This document shows, in pieces, positions 16,165 to 23,107 of a stretch of DNA of 41,075 nt (its first letter is position 1; every line of letters begins with the position of its first letter). The DNA comes from Clostridiales bacterium UBA1763. GTDB taxonomy: Bacteria; Bacillota; Clostridia; Oscillospirales; Oscillospiraceae. The DNA lies in contig DCHB01000039.1 in NCBI GenBank assembly GCA_002314685.1, forward strand, positions 2,554 through 43,628, given 5' to 3'. A model generated the notes under the pieces. That model was not told where the DNA came from, ran no database searches, and saw only the letters and a program-made list of their open reading frames with translations. A program made the position numbers and the translations under genes.

Positions 16165-18282
16165 TTATGCCTCGCCGCGCTCTTTAAGAGCTTCCTTGCG
16201 GGAGAGATTTACACGGCCGCGGTCGTCAATCTCGGTAACCTTGACCCAAGTCATATCGCCGATGTTGAGAACATCCTCAACCTTCTCGGTGCGCTTGAAC
16301 TCGAGGTCCTTGATGTGGCACATGCCGTCCTTGCCGGGTACGAGCTCGATGAATGCGCCGATGGGGATGATGCGAACGACCTTGCCGTAGTACAGACCGC
16401 CGACCTCGGGCTCGAAAACGATGTTTTCGATTGTGGTGCGTGCGGCGCGGCAAGCCTCGATATCCTCGGAGGCGATGAAGATGCTGCCGTCGTCGTCAAT
16501 GTCAATCTTACAGCCTGTGTCGGCGGTAATCTTCTGAATGACCTTGCCGCCCGAGCCGATAACCTCGCGAATCTTGTCGGGGTTGATCTTCATCTGAATC
16601 ATCTTCGGTGCGGTCTTTGCGAGCTCCTTGCGAGGCTCGGGAATTGCCTGAAGCATGACCTCGTCGAGAATCTGGAAGCGTGCCTCACGGGTAATCTGGA
16701 ACGCCTCCTTGACTATCTCGTGCTTGAGACCGTCGTTCTTGAGGTCCATCTGAATTGCGGTGATACCGTTCTTGGTGCCCGCAACCTTGAAGTCCATTTC
16801 GCCGTGGAAGTCCTCAACACCCTGAATGTCGATGAAGGTGGTGAAGTCGTCGCCGTCCTGAATGAGACCGCAGGAGATACCTGCAACGGGAGCCTTGAGG
16901 GGAACGCCTGCGTCCATAAGTGCGAGGGTGGTGCCGCAGATAGAGCCCTGAGAGGTGGAGCCGTTGGAGGAGAGAATTTCGGAAACTACGCGGATAGTGT
17001 AGGGGAAGTCTTCAATCTCGGGAATAACGCTTTCGAGTGCCTTTTCAACGAGTGCGCCGTGGCCGTATTCGCGGCGGCCTGTGCTGCGGCTGGCACGCGC
17101 CTCACCTGTGGAGTAGGAGGGCATATTGTAGTGGTGCATGAAGCGCTTCTCTTCCTCTTCCCATATAGTGTCGAGCTTCTGGCTCATGGAGAGAGTTGCG
17201 AGTGTTGCAATGGACAGCACCTGAGTCTGACCGCGGGTGAACAGTGCGGAGCCGTGGACGTTGGGGATAACAGCGACCTCGGAGCCGAGAGCGCGGATTT
17301 CGTTCATTGCACGACCGTCAACGCGCTTGCCTGCGAGCAGCCATTTTTTAACGACCTTCTTCTGCAGCTTGTAAAGGATTTCGTCCATGTACTGCATGAT
17401 GTCGGGATGCTCCTCGGAGTACTTTTCCTCCATGGCGCTGACCCACTCGTTTACGCGAGCCTCGCGGACGTTCTTGTCGTCGGTGTCCATGCAGTATTCC
17501 ATGCCCTCAAACTCGTTCTCAACGAGCTTTGCGAACAGCTCCTCGTCGAAGGAGGCGTGCTCGTACTCAAACTTGGGCTTGCCGATTTCCTCAACCATCT
17601 TGTCGATGAGGTCGAGAACGGGCTGAAGATGCTCGTGTGCCTGAACGATACCCTCGTACATAACATCGTCGGGAACCTGGTCTGCCTCGGACTCGATCAT
17701 GACTATCTTCTTATGGGTTGCCGCGATGGTGGTGATCATGCGGTTGGTCTTGCGTTCCTCCTCGGTGGGGTTGAACAGATACTTCTCGCCGTCCCAACCG
17801 AGAACGATGCCCGCGATAGGACCGTTGAAGGGAACGTCGGAGATGCTGACTGCGGCGGATGCGCCTATCATGGCGGTAATCTCGGGGCTGCAGTCACGGT
17901 CAACAGACAGTACCTCGCAGGCGATTACAACATCGTTGCGGAGGTCAGAGGGGAACAGAGGACGCATCGGGCGGTCGATAAGGCGGGATGCAAGCACTGC
18001 GGGCAGGCTGGGCTTACCCTCACGGCGCATGAATGAGCCGGGGATGCGGCCGACTGCGTAGAGCTTTTCGTTGAAGTCAACTGCGAGAGGGAAGTAGTCG
18101 ATGCCGTCCTTGGGGCGTGCGGATGCGGTGCAGGTTACGAGCACTGTGGTCTCACCGTAGGTTACCAAAACAGCGGCGTTGCACAGCTCTGCCATTTTGC
18201 CGACCTCCATCTTGAGGGGGCGGCCTTCGTAGTCGATTTCAAACTTTCTGTAATTGGGAAACTGCTTGTGGGAAATAATCAT
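16165..18282 (-). CDS. pnp: Polynucleotide phosphorylase
   Basis: 705 residues, the normal length. A 3'-5' phosphorolytic exoribonuclease that trims and degrades RNA. Order: RNase PH domain 1 (about 10-225), helical linker, RNase PH domain 2 (about 315-540, including YGHGALVEKALE and STSQGSICGTTLALMDAG), KH domain (about 550-615, VIGSGGKVIQKI loop) and S1 domain (about 620-690, GKVVRIIPIGAFIELVPG). Start set by AAGGAG 9 nt before the ATG. As in many bacteria it follows rpsO, but a repeat and a terminator separate the two. A large leader hairpin lies 27 nt upstream. Confidence 0.97.
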   Translation of the reverse strand: MIISHKQFPNYRKFEIDYEGRPLKMEVGKMAELCNAAVLVTYGETTVLVTCTASARPKDGIDYFPLAVDFNEKLYAVGRIPGSFMRREGKPSLPAVLASRLIDRPMRPLFPSDLRNDVVIACEVLSVDRDCSPEITAMIGASAAVSISDVPFNGPIAGIVLGWDGEKYLFNPTEEERKTNRMITTIAATHKKIVMIESEADQVPDDVMYEGIVQAHEHLQPVLDLIDKMVEEIGKPKFEYEHASFDEELFAKLVENEFEGMEYCMDTDDKNVREARVNEWVSAMEEKYSEEHPDIMQYMDEILYKLQKKVVKKWLLAGKRVDGRAMNEIRALGSEVAVIPNVHGSALFTRGQTQVLSIATLATLSMSQKLDTIWEEEEKRFMHHYNMPSYSTGEARASRSTGRREYGHGALVEKALESVIPEIEDFPYTIRVVSEILSSNGSTSQGSICGTTLALMDAGVPLKAPVAGISCGLIQDGDDFTTFIDIQGVEDFHGEMDFKVAGTKNGITAIQMDLKNDGLKHEIVKEAFQITREARFQILDEVMLQAIPEPRKELAKTAPKMIQMKINPDKIREVIGSGGKVIQKITADTGCKIDIDDDGSIFIASEDIEACRAARTTIENIVFEPEVGGLYYGKVVRIIPIGAFIELVPGKDGMCHIKDLEFKRTEKVEDVLNIGDMTWVKVTEIDDRGRVNLSRKEALKERGEA

Positions 18283-18308
18283 TTGTTTGCTCCTTTCATA
18301 TCTTGCGA

Positions 18309-18377
18309 GTGTCGGAGCATAGCACTTGAAAATACACCCCGAGAGGACGCATTTTCAAATACTAAGCATTCCGACAC
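18309..18377 (-). promoter_or_regulatory. Long imperfect stem-loop in the pnp 5' leader
   Basis: On the minus strand the arms GTGTCGGA...TTGAAAAT...TCC and GG...ATTTTCAA...TCCGACAC pair over about 30 positions. They form an 8-bp perfect base, a 2-nt bulge, a segment with several G-U pairs, another perfect 8-bp block and a G-U-rich upper stem. No T-tract follows, so it is not a terminator. Long leader stems of this kind are RNase III sites in E. coli pnp; the parallel here is inference. Confidence 0.65.
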
Positions 18378-18390
18378 CCATTGTTTACTA

Positions 18391-18616
18391 CGAGTGAAGA
18401 GTGAAGAGTGAAGAGTGAAGAGTGATGAGTGATGAGTGATGAACTTTTCGCCGTGCTGATAGGTTAGGGGACATCTTGAATTTAGCAGAATGTCACCGGT
18501 CGGGACACGGCAAATACTTTGCAGTGTACCGATTAGTTAGGGGACATCTCAACTTTAGCATAACATCACAGGTCGGGATACCGCAAAAACGATTAGATGA
18601 AGCTTCTAACCGAAAT
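18391..18616. repeat. Composite intergenic repeat, copy 3, with the ~80-bp module in tandem
   Basis: Lies between rpsO and pnp. GTGAAGA/GTGATGA heptads cover about 18392-18442. Two diverged copies of the larger module follow on the plus orientation (about 18453-18532 and 18533-18616), each with TTAGGGGACATCT and GGTCGGGA. They match the minus-orientation copies near 9620-9720 and 25905-26005. No gene is visible between 18378 and 18686. Confidence 0.8.
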
Positions 18617-18648
18617 AAAAAGGGTGGGACAATATTAAATTGTCCCAC
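18616..18648 (-). terminator. rpsO terminator
   Basis: GTGGGACAAT/ATTGTCCCAC stem with a 5-nt loop, followed on the minus strand by CCTTTTTAT. It separates rpsO from pnp, so pnp needs its own promoter or read-through. Confidence 0.8.
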
Positions 18649-18686
18649 ACCTTAAAAAACCTTCATACCCTTCGGAAGTGCTGAGC

Positions 18687-18953
18687 TTACTTACGGATGC
18701 CCAGCTTTGCAATGATTGCACGGTAACGCTCGATATCCTTCTTTGCGAGGTAGTCGAGCAGACGGCGGCGCTTACCGACCATCTTATACATACCCAGACG
18801 GCTGTGCTTGTCGTTGGGATGAACCTTCAGGTGAGCAGTCAGCTGCTTGATGCGCTCGGTGAGGATTGCGATCTGAACCTCGGGTGAGCCAGTGTCTGCT
18901 TCGTGAGTCTTGTTTGCTTCGATAACTACTGTCTTCTGGTCTTTGGTAATCAT
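18687..18953 (-). CDS. rpsO: 30S ribosomal protein S15
   Basis: 88 residues, full length. It binds 16S rRNA in the platform early in 30S assembly. Family core visible: HEADTGSPEVQIAILTERI and KHSRLGMYKMVGKRRRLLDYL. The ATG at 18953 is preceded by AAAGGGG; upstream in-frame codons (to 19037) precede the ribosome site and are leader. Confidence 0.97.
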   Translation of the reverse strand: MITKDQKTVVIEANKTHEADTGSPEVQIAILTERIKQLTAHLKVHPNDKHSRLGMYKMVGKRRRLLDYLAKKDIERYRAIIAKLGIRK

Positions 18954-18960
18954 AATGATA

Positions 18961-19002
18961 CCCCTTTCGTGTTTTTTATATTCCCAATGCCTAAGTAAAG
19001 GG
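18961..19002 (-). promoter_or_regulatory. rpsO leader element that can mask the ribosome site
   Basis: In the rpsO leader CCCTTT (18997-19002 on the minus strand) is complementary to the AAAGGGG ribosome site (18961-18967). S15 represses its own mRNA in several bacteria, so this pairing is a candidate control structure; the stem is only 6 bp. Confidence 0.35.
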
Positions 19003-19045
19003 ATGAAAGGTCTCCCAAATACTGAGGTCACGGGCAAGCTTTAGT

Positions 19046-19074
19046 ATATTATCACTATTGTACTGATTTGTAAA
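19046..19074 (-). promoter_or_regulatory. rpsO promoter
   Basis: TTTACA (19069-19074) and TAATAT (19046-19051) on the minus strand, 17 bp apart, giving a leader of about 85 nt. Confidence 0.6.
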
Positions 19075-19090
19075 GCTTTTTTTACTATTT

Positions 19091-19609
19091 TTACTGTGCG
19101 GCAATACAATCGAGCACAATTGCCTGCATTACTGCCTCGTCAGCACCGTCAGCGGTGGATACGCACCATGTCGCGCCGTCGTGATAGCAGGCGAATACGG
19201 CCTCTGCGCCTGTCTCGGTTACGGAGAAGCTTGTGGGCTCGCCCTCGGTGCTTGCGCCGTCAGTTACCGTCGCCCAATCGTAATACATACCCGAAACAGA
19301 CTCGTCAAGACCGTCGCCCGCCACTGCGCGCAGGCAGTATTCCTTGCCGTCGAGTGTGAAATTAAGCTCCGCAATAACGGGCTCACCCGCGATTTCAAAC
19401 CATGCGCAGTCCGTCGCGCCCTCGGGGGCAATCAGATTATAGCCCGTGGATGACTTGAGCGCATCCTGACTTGATTCCTGCATGGGATTTGCCAAGCCTA
19501 CGTTTTCTTCGTTGCCGACAGGCTCGGAGTCGCTGACGGGCTCGGTGCCGCAGGCGCAAAGTGCAAAAACGGCTAAAAGTGCGAGAATAAGAGCAAAAAT
19601 CCTTTTCAT
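19091..19609 (-). CDS. Putative secreted lipoprotein of unknown function
   Basis: 172 residues. A classical lipoprotein signal: MKR, a hydrophobic core and the lipobox LCAC, so Cys19 would be lipidated and the protein anchored outside the membrane. The mature part starts with an acidic, low-complexity spacer (about 20-50) and continues as a globular domain of about 120 residues (SSTGYNLIAPEGATDCAWFEI..., ending VLDCIAAQ). I do not recognise the domain; it resembles small clostridial lipoproteins with a single beta-rich domain. Single gene with its own promoter. Confidence 0.8.
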   Translation of the reverse strand: MKRIFALILALLAVFALCACGTEPVSDSEPVGNEENVGLANPMQESSQDALKSSTGYNLIAPEGATDCAWFEIAGEPVIAELNFTLDGKEYCLRAVAGDGLDESVSGMYYDWATVTDGASTEGEPTSFSVTETGAEAVFACYHDGATWCVSTADGADEAVMQAIVLDCIAAQ

Positions 19610-19641
19610 TATAATATTATCCTTTCGGTTTTTATAATTCG

Positions 19642-19670
19642 GTTATAATATAAGACGCAGAAATTTGCAA
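19642..19670 (-). promoter_or_regulatory. Promoter of the lipoprotein gene
   Basis: TTGCAA (19665-19670) and TATAAC (19642-19647) on the minus strand with a 17-bp spacer. Confidence 0.5.
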
Positions 19671-19682
19671 TATGTTCCGCTG

Positions 19683-19711
19683 TTGAATTTGGATTTAAGC
19701 TGTGATAAAAT
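19683..19711 (+). promoter_or_regulatory. Promoter of yfbR
   Basis: TTGAAT (19683-19688) and TAAAAT (19706-19711), 17 bp apart, diverging from the lipoprotein promoter. Confidence 0.6.
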
Positions 19712-19743
19712 AGCACAAAAATAAAAGAAACGGGATTTATGCC

Positions 19744-20331
19744 ATGGATAACAACTTTTTCGCCCTCATTTCGCGAATGCGCTATATTGAACGCTGGAGC
19801 CTTATGCGTAATTCAATACACGAGAATATTCAGGAGCACAGCCACATGGTCGCCGTTATTGCACACGCGCTCGGCGTTATAAGCCGCGATGTTTTCGGCA
19901 GTGATGTCGATGTTGATGCCTGCGCCGCAGTCGCGCTTTACCACGATGCGAGCGAGATATTGACGGGCGACCTGCCCACCCCGATAAAGTACCACGACGC
20001 GGAAATCGAGAGTGCATACAGAAAAGTGGAGCAGATAGCGTCGGAAAAACTACTGAATATGCTTCCTGTGGAGATGCAGAACGCATTTGAACCGATATTG
20101 ACGGGGGATGTGGCGAAAAAGCTTCATCCGATAGTCAAGGCGGCTGATAAAATGAGTGCATATATTAAATGTATAGAGGAACGCAAGGCGGGCAATAACG
20201 AGTTTGCGCAGGCGGAAAAGCAGACGCTTGCCGCCCTGCACGCTTATAATATGCCCGAGGTGGAGTATTTTATCGAGCACTTCATCCCCGCGTTTGAAAA
20301 GACTCTTGATGAATTGGGGAGCATAGACTGA
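19744..20331 (+). CDS. yfbR: HD-domain 5'-deoxynucleotidase, YfbR family
   Basis: 195 residues, close in length and motif order to E. coli YfbR, which removes phosphate from deoxyribonucleoside 5'-monophosphates. Seen: RWSLMRNSIHENIQEHSHMVAVIAHAL (metal histidines), YHDASEILTGDLPTPIKYH (HD motif and substrate loop), KAADKMSAYIKCIEE and the FIPAFEKTLDEL end. The TGA stop overlaps the next ATG by one base. Confidence 0.9.
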   Translation: MDNNFFALISRMRYIERWSLMRNSIHENIQEHSHMVAVIAHALGVISRDVFGSDVDVDACAAVALYHDASEILTGDLPTPIKYHDAEIESAYRKVEQIASEKLLNMLPVEMQNAFEPILTGDVAKKLHPIVKAADKMSAYIKCIEERKAGNNEFAQAEKQTLAALHAYNMPEVEYFIEHFIPAFEKTLDELGSID

Positions 20332-20537
20332 TGGAAAATTCTAAGCTTGAAAGAATAAACGAGCTTGCGAAAATCGCAAAGGAGCGCGCACTCACTCCCG
20401 AGGAGCTTTCCGAGCGCGATGTGCTGAGAAAGGAATATATAGCCGAGTGGAGAAGGGGTGCAGAGCAGGTGCTCGACAACACCTACATTCAAACTCCCGA
20501 CGGGAAAAAGCACAAGCTTCAGAGGAAGTATAAATGA
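20331..20537 (+). CDS. DUF896-family small protein
   Basis: 68 residues. Matches the DUF896 (YnzC-like) pattern: a helical start (KLERINELAKIAKERALTPEE), a conserved RDVLRKEYIAEWRRG and a C-terminal tail after residue 45 (DNTYIQTPDGKK). Function is not established; members are small soluble helical-hairpin proteins found in Firmicutes. Translationally coupled to yfbR. Confidence 0.88.
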   Translation: MENSKLERINELAKIAKERALTPEELSERDVLRKEYIAEWRRGAEQVLDNTYIQTPDGKKHKLQRKYK

Positions 20538-20581
20538 GCGATTGAGCGCTAAAAAAACTTAATAAAATCAAAGAAAAATGC

Positions 20582-20610
20582 TTGACCTTGAGTCTTGACT
20601 GTGGTATATT
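20582..20610 (+). promoter_or_regulatory. Promoter of the rpmG-secE-nusG-rplK-rplA operon
   Basis: TTGACC (20582-20587) and TATATT (20605-20610), 17 bp apart. Confidence 0.7.
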
Positions 20611-20616
20611 TATCAT

Positions 20617-20743
20617 TACCTGTCGGATGAGAGGTCTTTTTTCGTGCGCAAATTTTTGCGTTCAGCGAAGAGCTCCGTCCCATACAGGGAGGCAAATATC
20701 CGCACCGTAACGCGGACAAATAAAATAGGAGGTGCCGAAAAGT
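20617..20743 (+). other. Untranslated leader of the rpmG operon
   Basis: About 125 nt between the predicted transcription start and the rpmG ATG, with no reading frame. Small inverted repeats are visible: CGCAAA/TTTGCG near 20645-20660 and TCCGC/GCGGA near 20698-20716. There is also a T6 run at about 20636-20641. I do not match it to a named leader class. AGGAGGTG at about 20728 is the rpmG ribosome site. Confidence 0.4.
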
Positions 20744-20902
20744 ATGGCTGACAACAGAGTCAAAATCACATTAAGATGTGGCGAGTGCAAGCAGAGAAAC
20801 TACAATACGGTCAAGAATAAGAAGAACACATCCGACCGTCTTGAGCGCAGCAAGTATTGCCCGTTCTGCAGAAAGCACACAAAGCATGTTGAGACCAAGT
20901 AA
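20744..20902 (+). CDS. rpmG: 50S ribosomal protein L33
   Basis: 52 residues, translated directly from the bases. KITLRCGECKQRNYNTVKNK and RSKYCPFCRKHTKHVETK are the L33 core. Both CxxC pairs (CGEC, CPFC) are present, so it is the zinc-binding form. An AGGAGGTG ribosome site lies 9 nt upstream. First gene of the operon with secE, nusG, rplK and rplA, the usual Firmicutes order. Confidence 0.95.
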   Translation: MADNRVKITLRCGECKQRNYNTVKNKKNTSDRLERSKYCPFCRKHTKHVETK

Positions 20903-20926
20903 CTTTCTGAAAGGATGAGTGGAAAA

Positions 20927-21196
20927 ATGGCTGAAGAAAAGAAAACTGCAGCTACTGCAAAGAACACTAACGCCGTCAAGAAAGAAGAGAAGAAGCTTGG
21001 TTTCTTCAAGCGCATCGGTAAGTGGTTCCGTGAAATGAAAAGCGAGCTTAAGAAGGTCGTATGGCCCACACCGAAGCAGCTTGCACAGAACACCGGTGTC
21101 GCTCTCGTAGTTATGGCAATTGCCGCTGTTATCCTCTGGGTCTTTGATAAGGGCGCAGGCGCAGCAGTAAATGCTATCTTTGAGCTTGCGGGTTAA
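20927..21196 (+). CDS. secE: Preprotein translocase subunit SecE
   Basis: 89 residues from the ATG at 20927. An in-frame ATG at 20915 abuts the AAAGGA ribosome site and would be too close to it. A Lys/Ala-rich N-terminus is followed by the amphipathic segment FFKRIGKWFREMKSELKKVVWPTPKQL, the SecE signature, and one membrane helix (about 60-80). By family it clamps SecY in the SecYEG channel. Single-helix form, as usual in Gram-positives. Confidence 0.93.
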   Translation: MAEEKKTAATAKNTNAVKKEEKKLGFFKRIGKWFREMKSELKKVVWPTPKQLAQNTGVALVVMAIAAVILWVFDKGAGAAVNAIFELAG

Positions 21197-21201
21197 CGAC
21201 T

Positions 21202-21726
21202 ATGGCAGAAGATGCAAAATGGTATGTGATTCATACCTATTCAGGGTATGAAAACGCAGTCGCTGCCGCCATTATGAAGGCAGCGGAAAATCGCAATATG
21301 CAGGATTTGATCCACGAGGTAAACATTCCCATGGAGACAGTCACCGAGTTCACCGACGCAGGCGAAAAAACCGTCGAGCGCAAGGTGTTCCCCGGCTATG
21401 TGCTGTGCAAGATGGTGCTTACCGATGAAAGCTGGCATCTTATCCACAATGTTCGCGGCGCAACAGGCTTCGTAGGTGCAGGCGGCAAGGCCGTTCCCCT
21501 GACGGAGCAGGAAATTTACGATCTGGGCGTTGAGCGTCATGAAATCGTCATGGGCTACGGCGTCGGCGACACAGTAAGAGTTACCGACGGTCCTCTCGCA
21601 GGCTTCGACGGCGTTGTCGAGGAGCTTGAGCCCGAGAAGGACAGAGTCCGTGTTGTCGTTTCCATGTTCGGCAGAGAAACTCCTGTCGATCTCAATCTCG
21701 ACCAGGTCGAAGAAATCAACGAATAA
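21202..21726 (+). CDS. nusG: Transcription termination/antitermination protein NusG
   Basis: 174 residues. The NGN domain begins KWYVIHTYSGYENAVAAAI and includes PGYVLCKM and a VRGATGFVG loop. The C-terminal KOW domain starts near residue 122 (GDTVRVTDGPLAGFDGVVEELEPEKDRVRV). NusG binds RNA polymerase and affects pausing and, through KOW, Rho or ribosome coupling. It starts 5 nt after secE with a weak ribosome site. Confidence 0.96.
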   Translation: MAEDAKWYVIHTYSGYENAVAAAIMKAAENRNMQDLIHEVNIPMETVTEFTDAGEKTVERKVFPGYVLCKMVLTDESWHLIHNVRGATGFVGAGGKAVPLTEQEIYDLGVERHEIVMGYGVGDTVRVTDGPLAGFDGVVEELEPEKDRVRVVVSMFGRETPVDLNLDQVEEINE

Positions 21727-21751
21727 TGTTAAAAGAAAGAGGTGCTGAATA

Positions 21752-22177
21752 ATGGCACAGAAAATAGTTGGCTATGTCAGATTCCAGGTTCCCGCAGGAA
21801 AGGCAACTCCGGCTCCCCCTGTAGGTCCCGCACTTGGTCAGTACGGCGTAAATATCGGCCAGTTTACCAAGGACTTTAACGAGCGCACAAAGGGCGATAT
21901 GGGCATGATGATCCCTGTCGTCATCACCGTTTACTCCGACCGTAGCTTCACCTTCATCACCAAGACTCCCCCTGCGGCACTGCTGATCAAGAAGGCTTGC
22001 GGTATCGACACTGCTTCCGGTGTCCCCCAGAGAGATAAGGTTGCAACCATCAGCAAGGAAGACCTTCGCAAAATCGCAGAGCAGAAGATGCCCGACCTCA
22101 ACTGCACCGACATTGAGTCCGCAATGAGCATGATCGCCGGCACCTGCCGTTCTATGGGCGTAGTCGTAGGCGACTGA
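21752..22177 (+). CDS. rplK: 50S ribosomal protein L11
   Basis: 141 residues, normal length. The N-terminal domain has the conserved PAGKATPAPPVGPALGQ with GVNIGQFTKDFNERT; the C-terminal RNA-binding domain has KTPPAALLIKKACG and MSMIAGTCRSMGVVV. It forms the GTPase-associated stalk base on 23S rRNA. AGAGGTG ribosome site. Confidence 0.97.
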   Translation: MAQKIVGYVRFQVPAGKATPAPPVGPALGQYGVNIGQFTKDFNERTKGDMGMMIPVVITVYSDRSFTFITKTPPAALLIKKACGIDTASGVPQRDKVATISKEDLRKIAEQKMPDLNCTDIESAMSMIAGTCRSMGVVVGD

Positions 22178-22188
22178 GAACCGTCCGC

Positions 22189-22218
22189 GTGGGAGGATTT
22201 ATCCATCCGACGAACCAC
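22189..22218 (+). promoter_or_regulatory. Candidate L1-binding mRNA element between rplK and rplA
   Basis: GTGGGAGGAT...ATCCGACGAACCAC: GTGG pairs with CCAC and GGAT with ATCC, leaving unpaired GA and GACGAA segments. This resembles the stem and asymmetric loop that ribosomal protein L1 recognises in 23S rRNA and in its own mRNA. It lies 21 nt before the rplA start, suited to translational feedback. Confidence 0.6.
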
Positions 22219-22238
22219 AATATTAGGAGGAAACGAAA

Positions 22239-22931
22239 TTGTTTAGAGGTAAAAATTATAAAGAGAGCGTTAAGCTCATTGATAAGCAGGCCCTCTATGA
22301 TCCCATGGAGGCATTCGGCCTGGTAATAAAGGCAAGCAAGGCAAAGTTCGACGAGACCGTCGAGCTGCACGTAAAGCTCGGTGTTGACGGCCGTCACGCT
22401 GACCAGCAGGTCCGCGGCGCAATCGTCCTTCCCAACGGCACAGGCAAATCCGTCCGCGTCCTCGTCTTCTGCAAGGAAGAGCGCAAGGAAGAGGCTCTCG
22501 CAGCAGGCGCTGACTTCGCAGGCGGCATGGAGCTCGTTGAGAAGATTCAGAAGGAAAACTGGTTTGAGTTCGATACCGTTATCGCCACTCCCGACATGAT
22601 GGGTACTGTCGGCCGTCTCGGTAAGGTTCTCGGTCCTAAGGGCCTCATGCCTTCACCCAAGGCAGGCACCGTAACTCCCAACATTGCTCAGGCAGTTAAG
22701 GAGTCCAAGGCAGGTAAGGTTGAGTACCGTCTCGATAAGACCAACATCATCCACTGCCCCATCGGCAAGGTATCCTTCGGCGAGCAGAAGCTGTACGAGA
22801 ACTACGCAGCTCTCATCGGCGCTATCATCAAGGCAAAGCCCGCAGCAGCAAAGGGCCAGTACATCAAGTCCTGCGTCACTGCTTCCACCATGGGCCCCGG
22901 CGTCAAAATCAACGCTCAGAAGCAGCTTTGA
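22239..22931 (+). CDS. rplA: 50S ribosomal protein L1
   Basis: 230 residues with a TTG start at 22239, set by AGGAGG 8 nt upstream and by the family N-terminus (FRGKNYKESVKLID). L1 fold motifs: VELHVKLGVD, QVRGAIVLPNGTGKSVRVLVF, KVLGPKGLMPSPKAGTV and KAKPAAAKGQYIKSC. It binds the L1 stalk of 23S rRNA and usually represses its own operon. A strong terminator follows, so rplJ-rplL are not downstream here. Confidence 0.97.
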   Translation: MFRGKNYKESVKLIDKQALYDPMEAFGLVIKASKAKFDETVELHVKLGVDGRHADQQVRGAIVLPNGTGKSVRVLVFCKEERKEEALAAGADFAGGMELVEKIQKENWFEFDTVIATPDMMGTVGRLGKVLGPKGLMPSPKAGTVTPNIAQAVKESKAGKVEYRLDKTNIIHCPIGKVSFGEQKLYENYAALIGAIIKAKPAAAKGQYIKSCVTASTMGPGVKINAQKQL

Positions 22932-22955
22932 TTTTCACCGCGATAGGATGAAAAT

Positions 22956-22991
22956 AAAAAGAGCATCGGAATGTTTTCCGATGCTCTTTTT
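22956..22991 (+). terminator. Terminator of the rpmG-rplA operon
   Basis: AAAAAGAGCATCGGAA/TTCCGATGCTCTTTTT with a 4-nt loop and T-tract, 24 nt after the rplA stop. Bases 22992-23107 hold nothing I can assign. Confidence 0.9.
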
Positions 22992-23107
22992 CATTATTCG
23001 GCATGCTATAACGCGGTTATGTCACCGTAATGTGCCTGCAAGCTGAGGCGTTTCAGGGTTTTGAACATTACCAACAGCTTTTTCAACACATTATGTAAAT
23101 CAATAAC

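Noticed and set aside
16147..18036. A 629-codon open frame on the plus strand opposite pnp
   Set aside because: It lies wholly antisense to a certain gene, has no ribosome site and resembles nothing; it reflects third-position codon bias of pnp.
20915..20926. Upstream ATG for SecE
   Set aside because: It abuts the AAAGGA ribosome site, so the ATG at 20927 is the better start.
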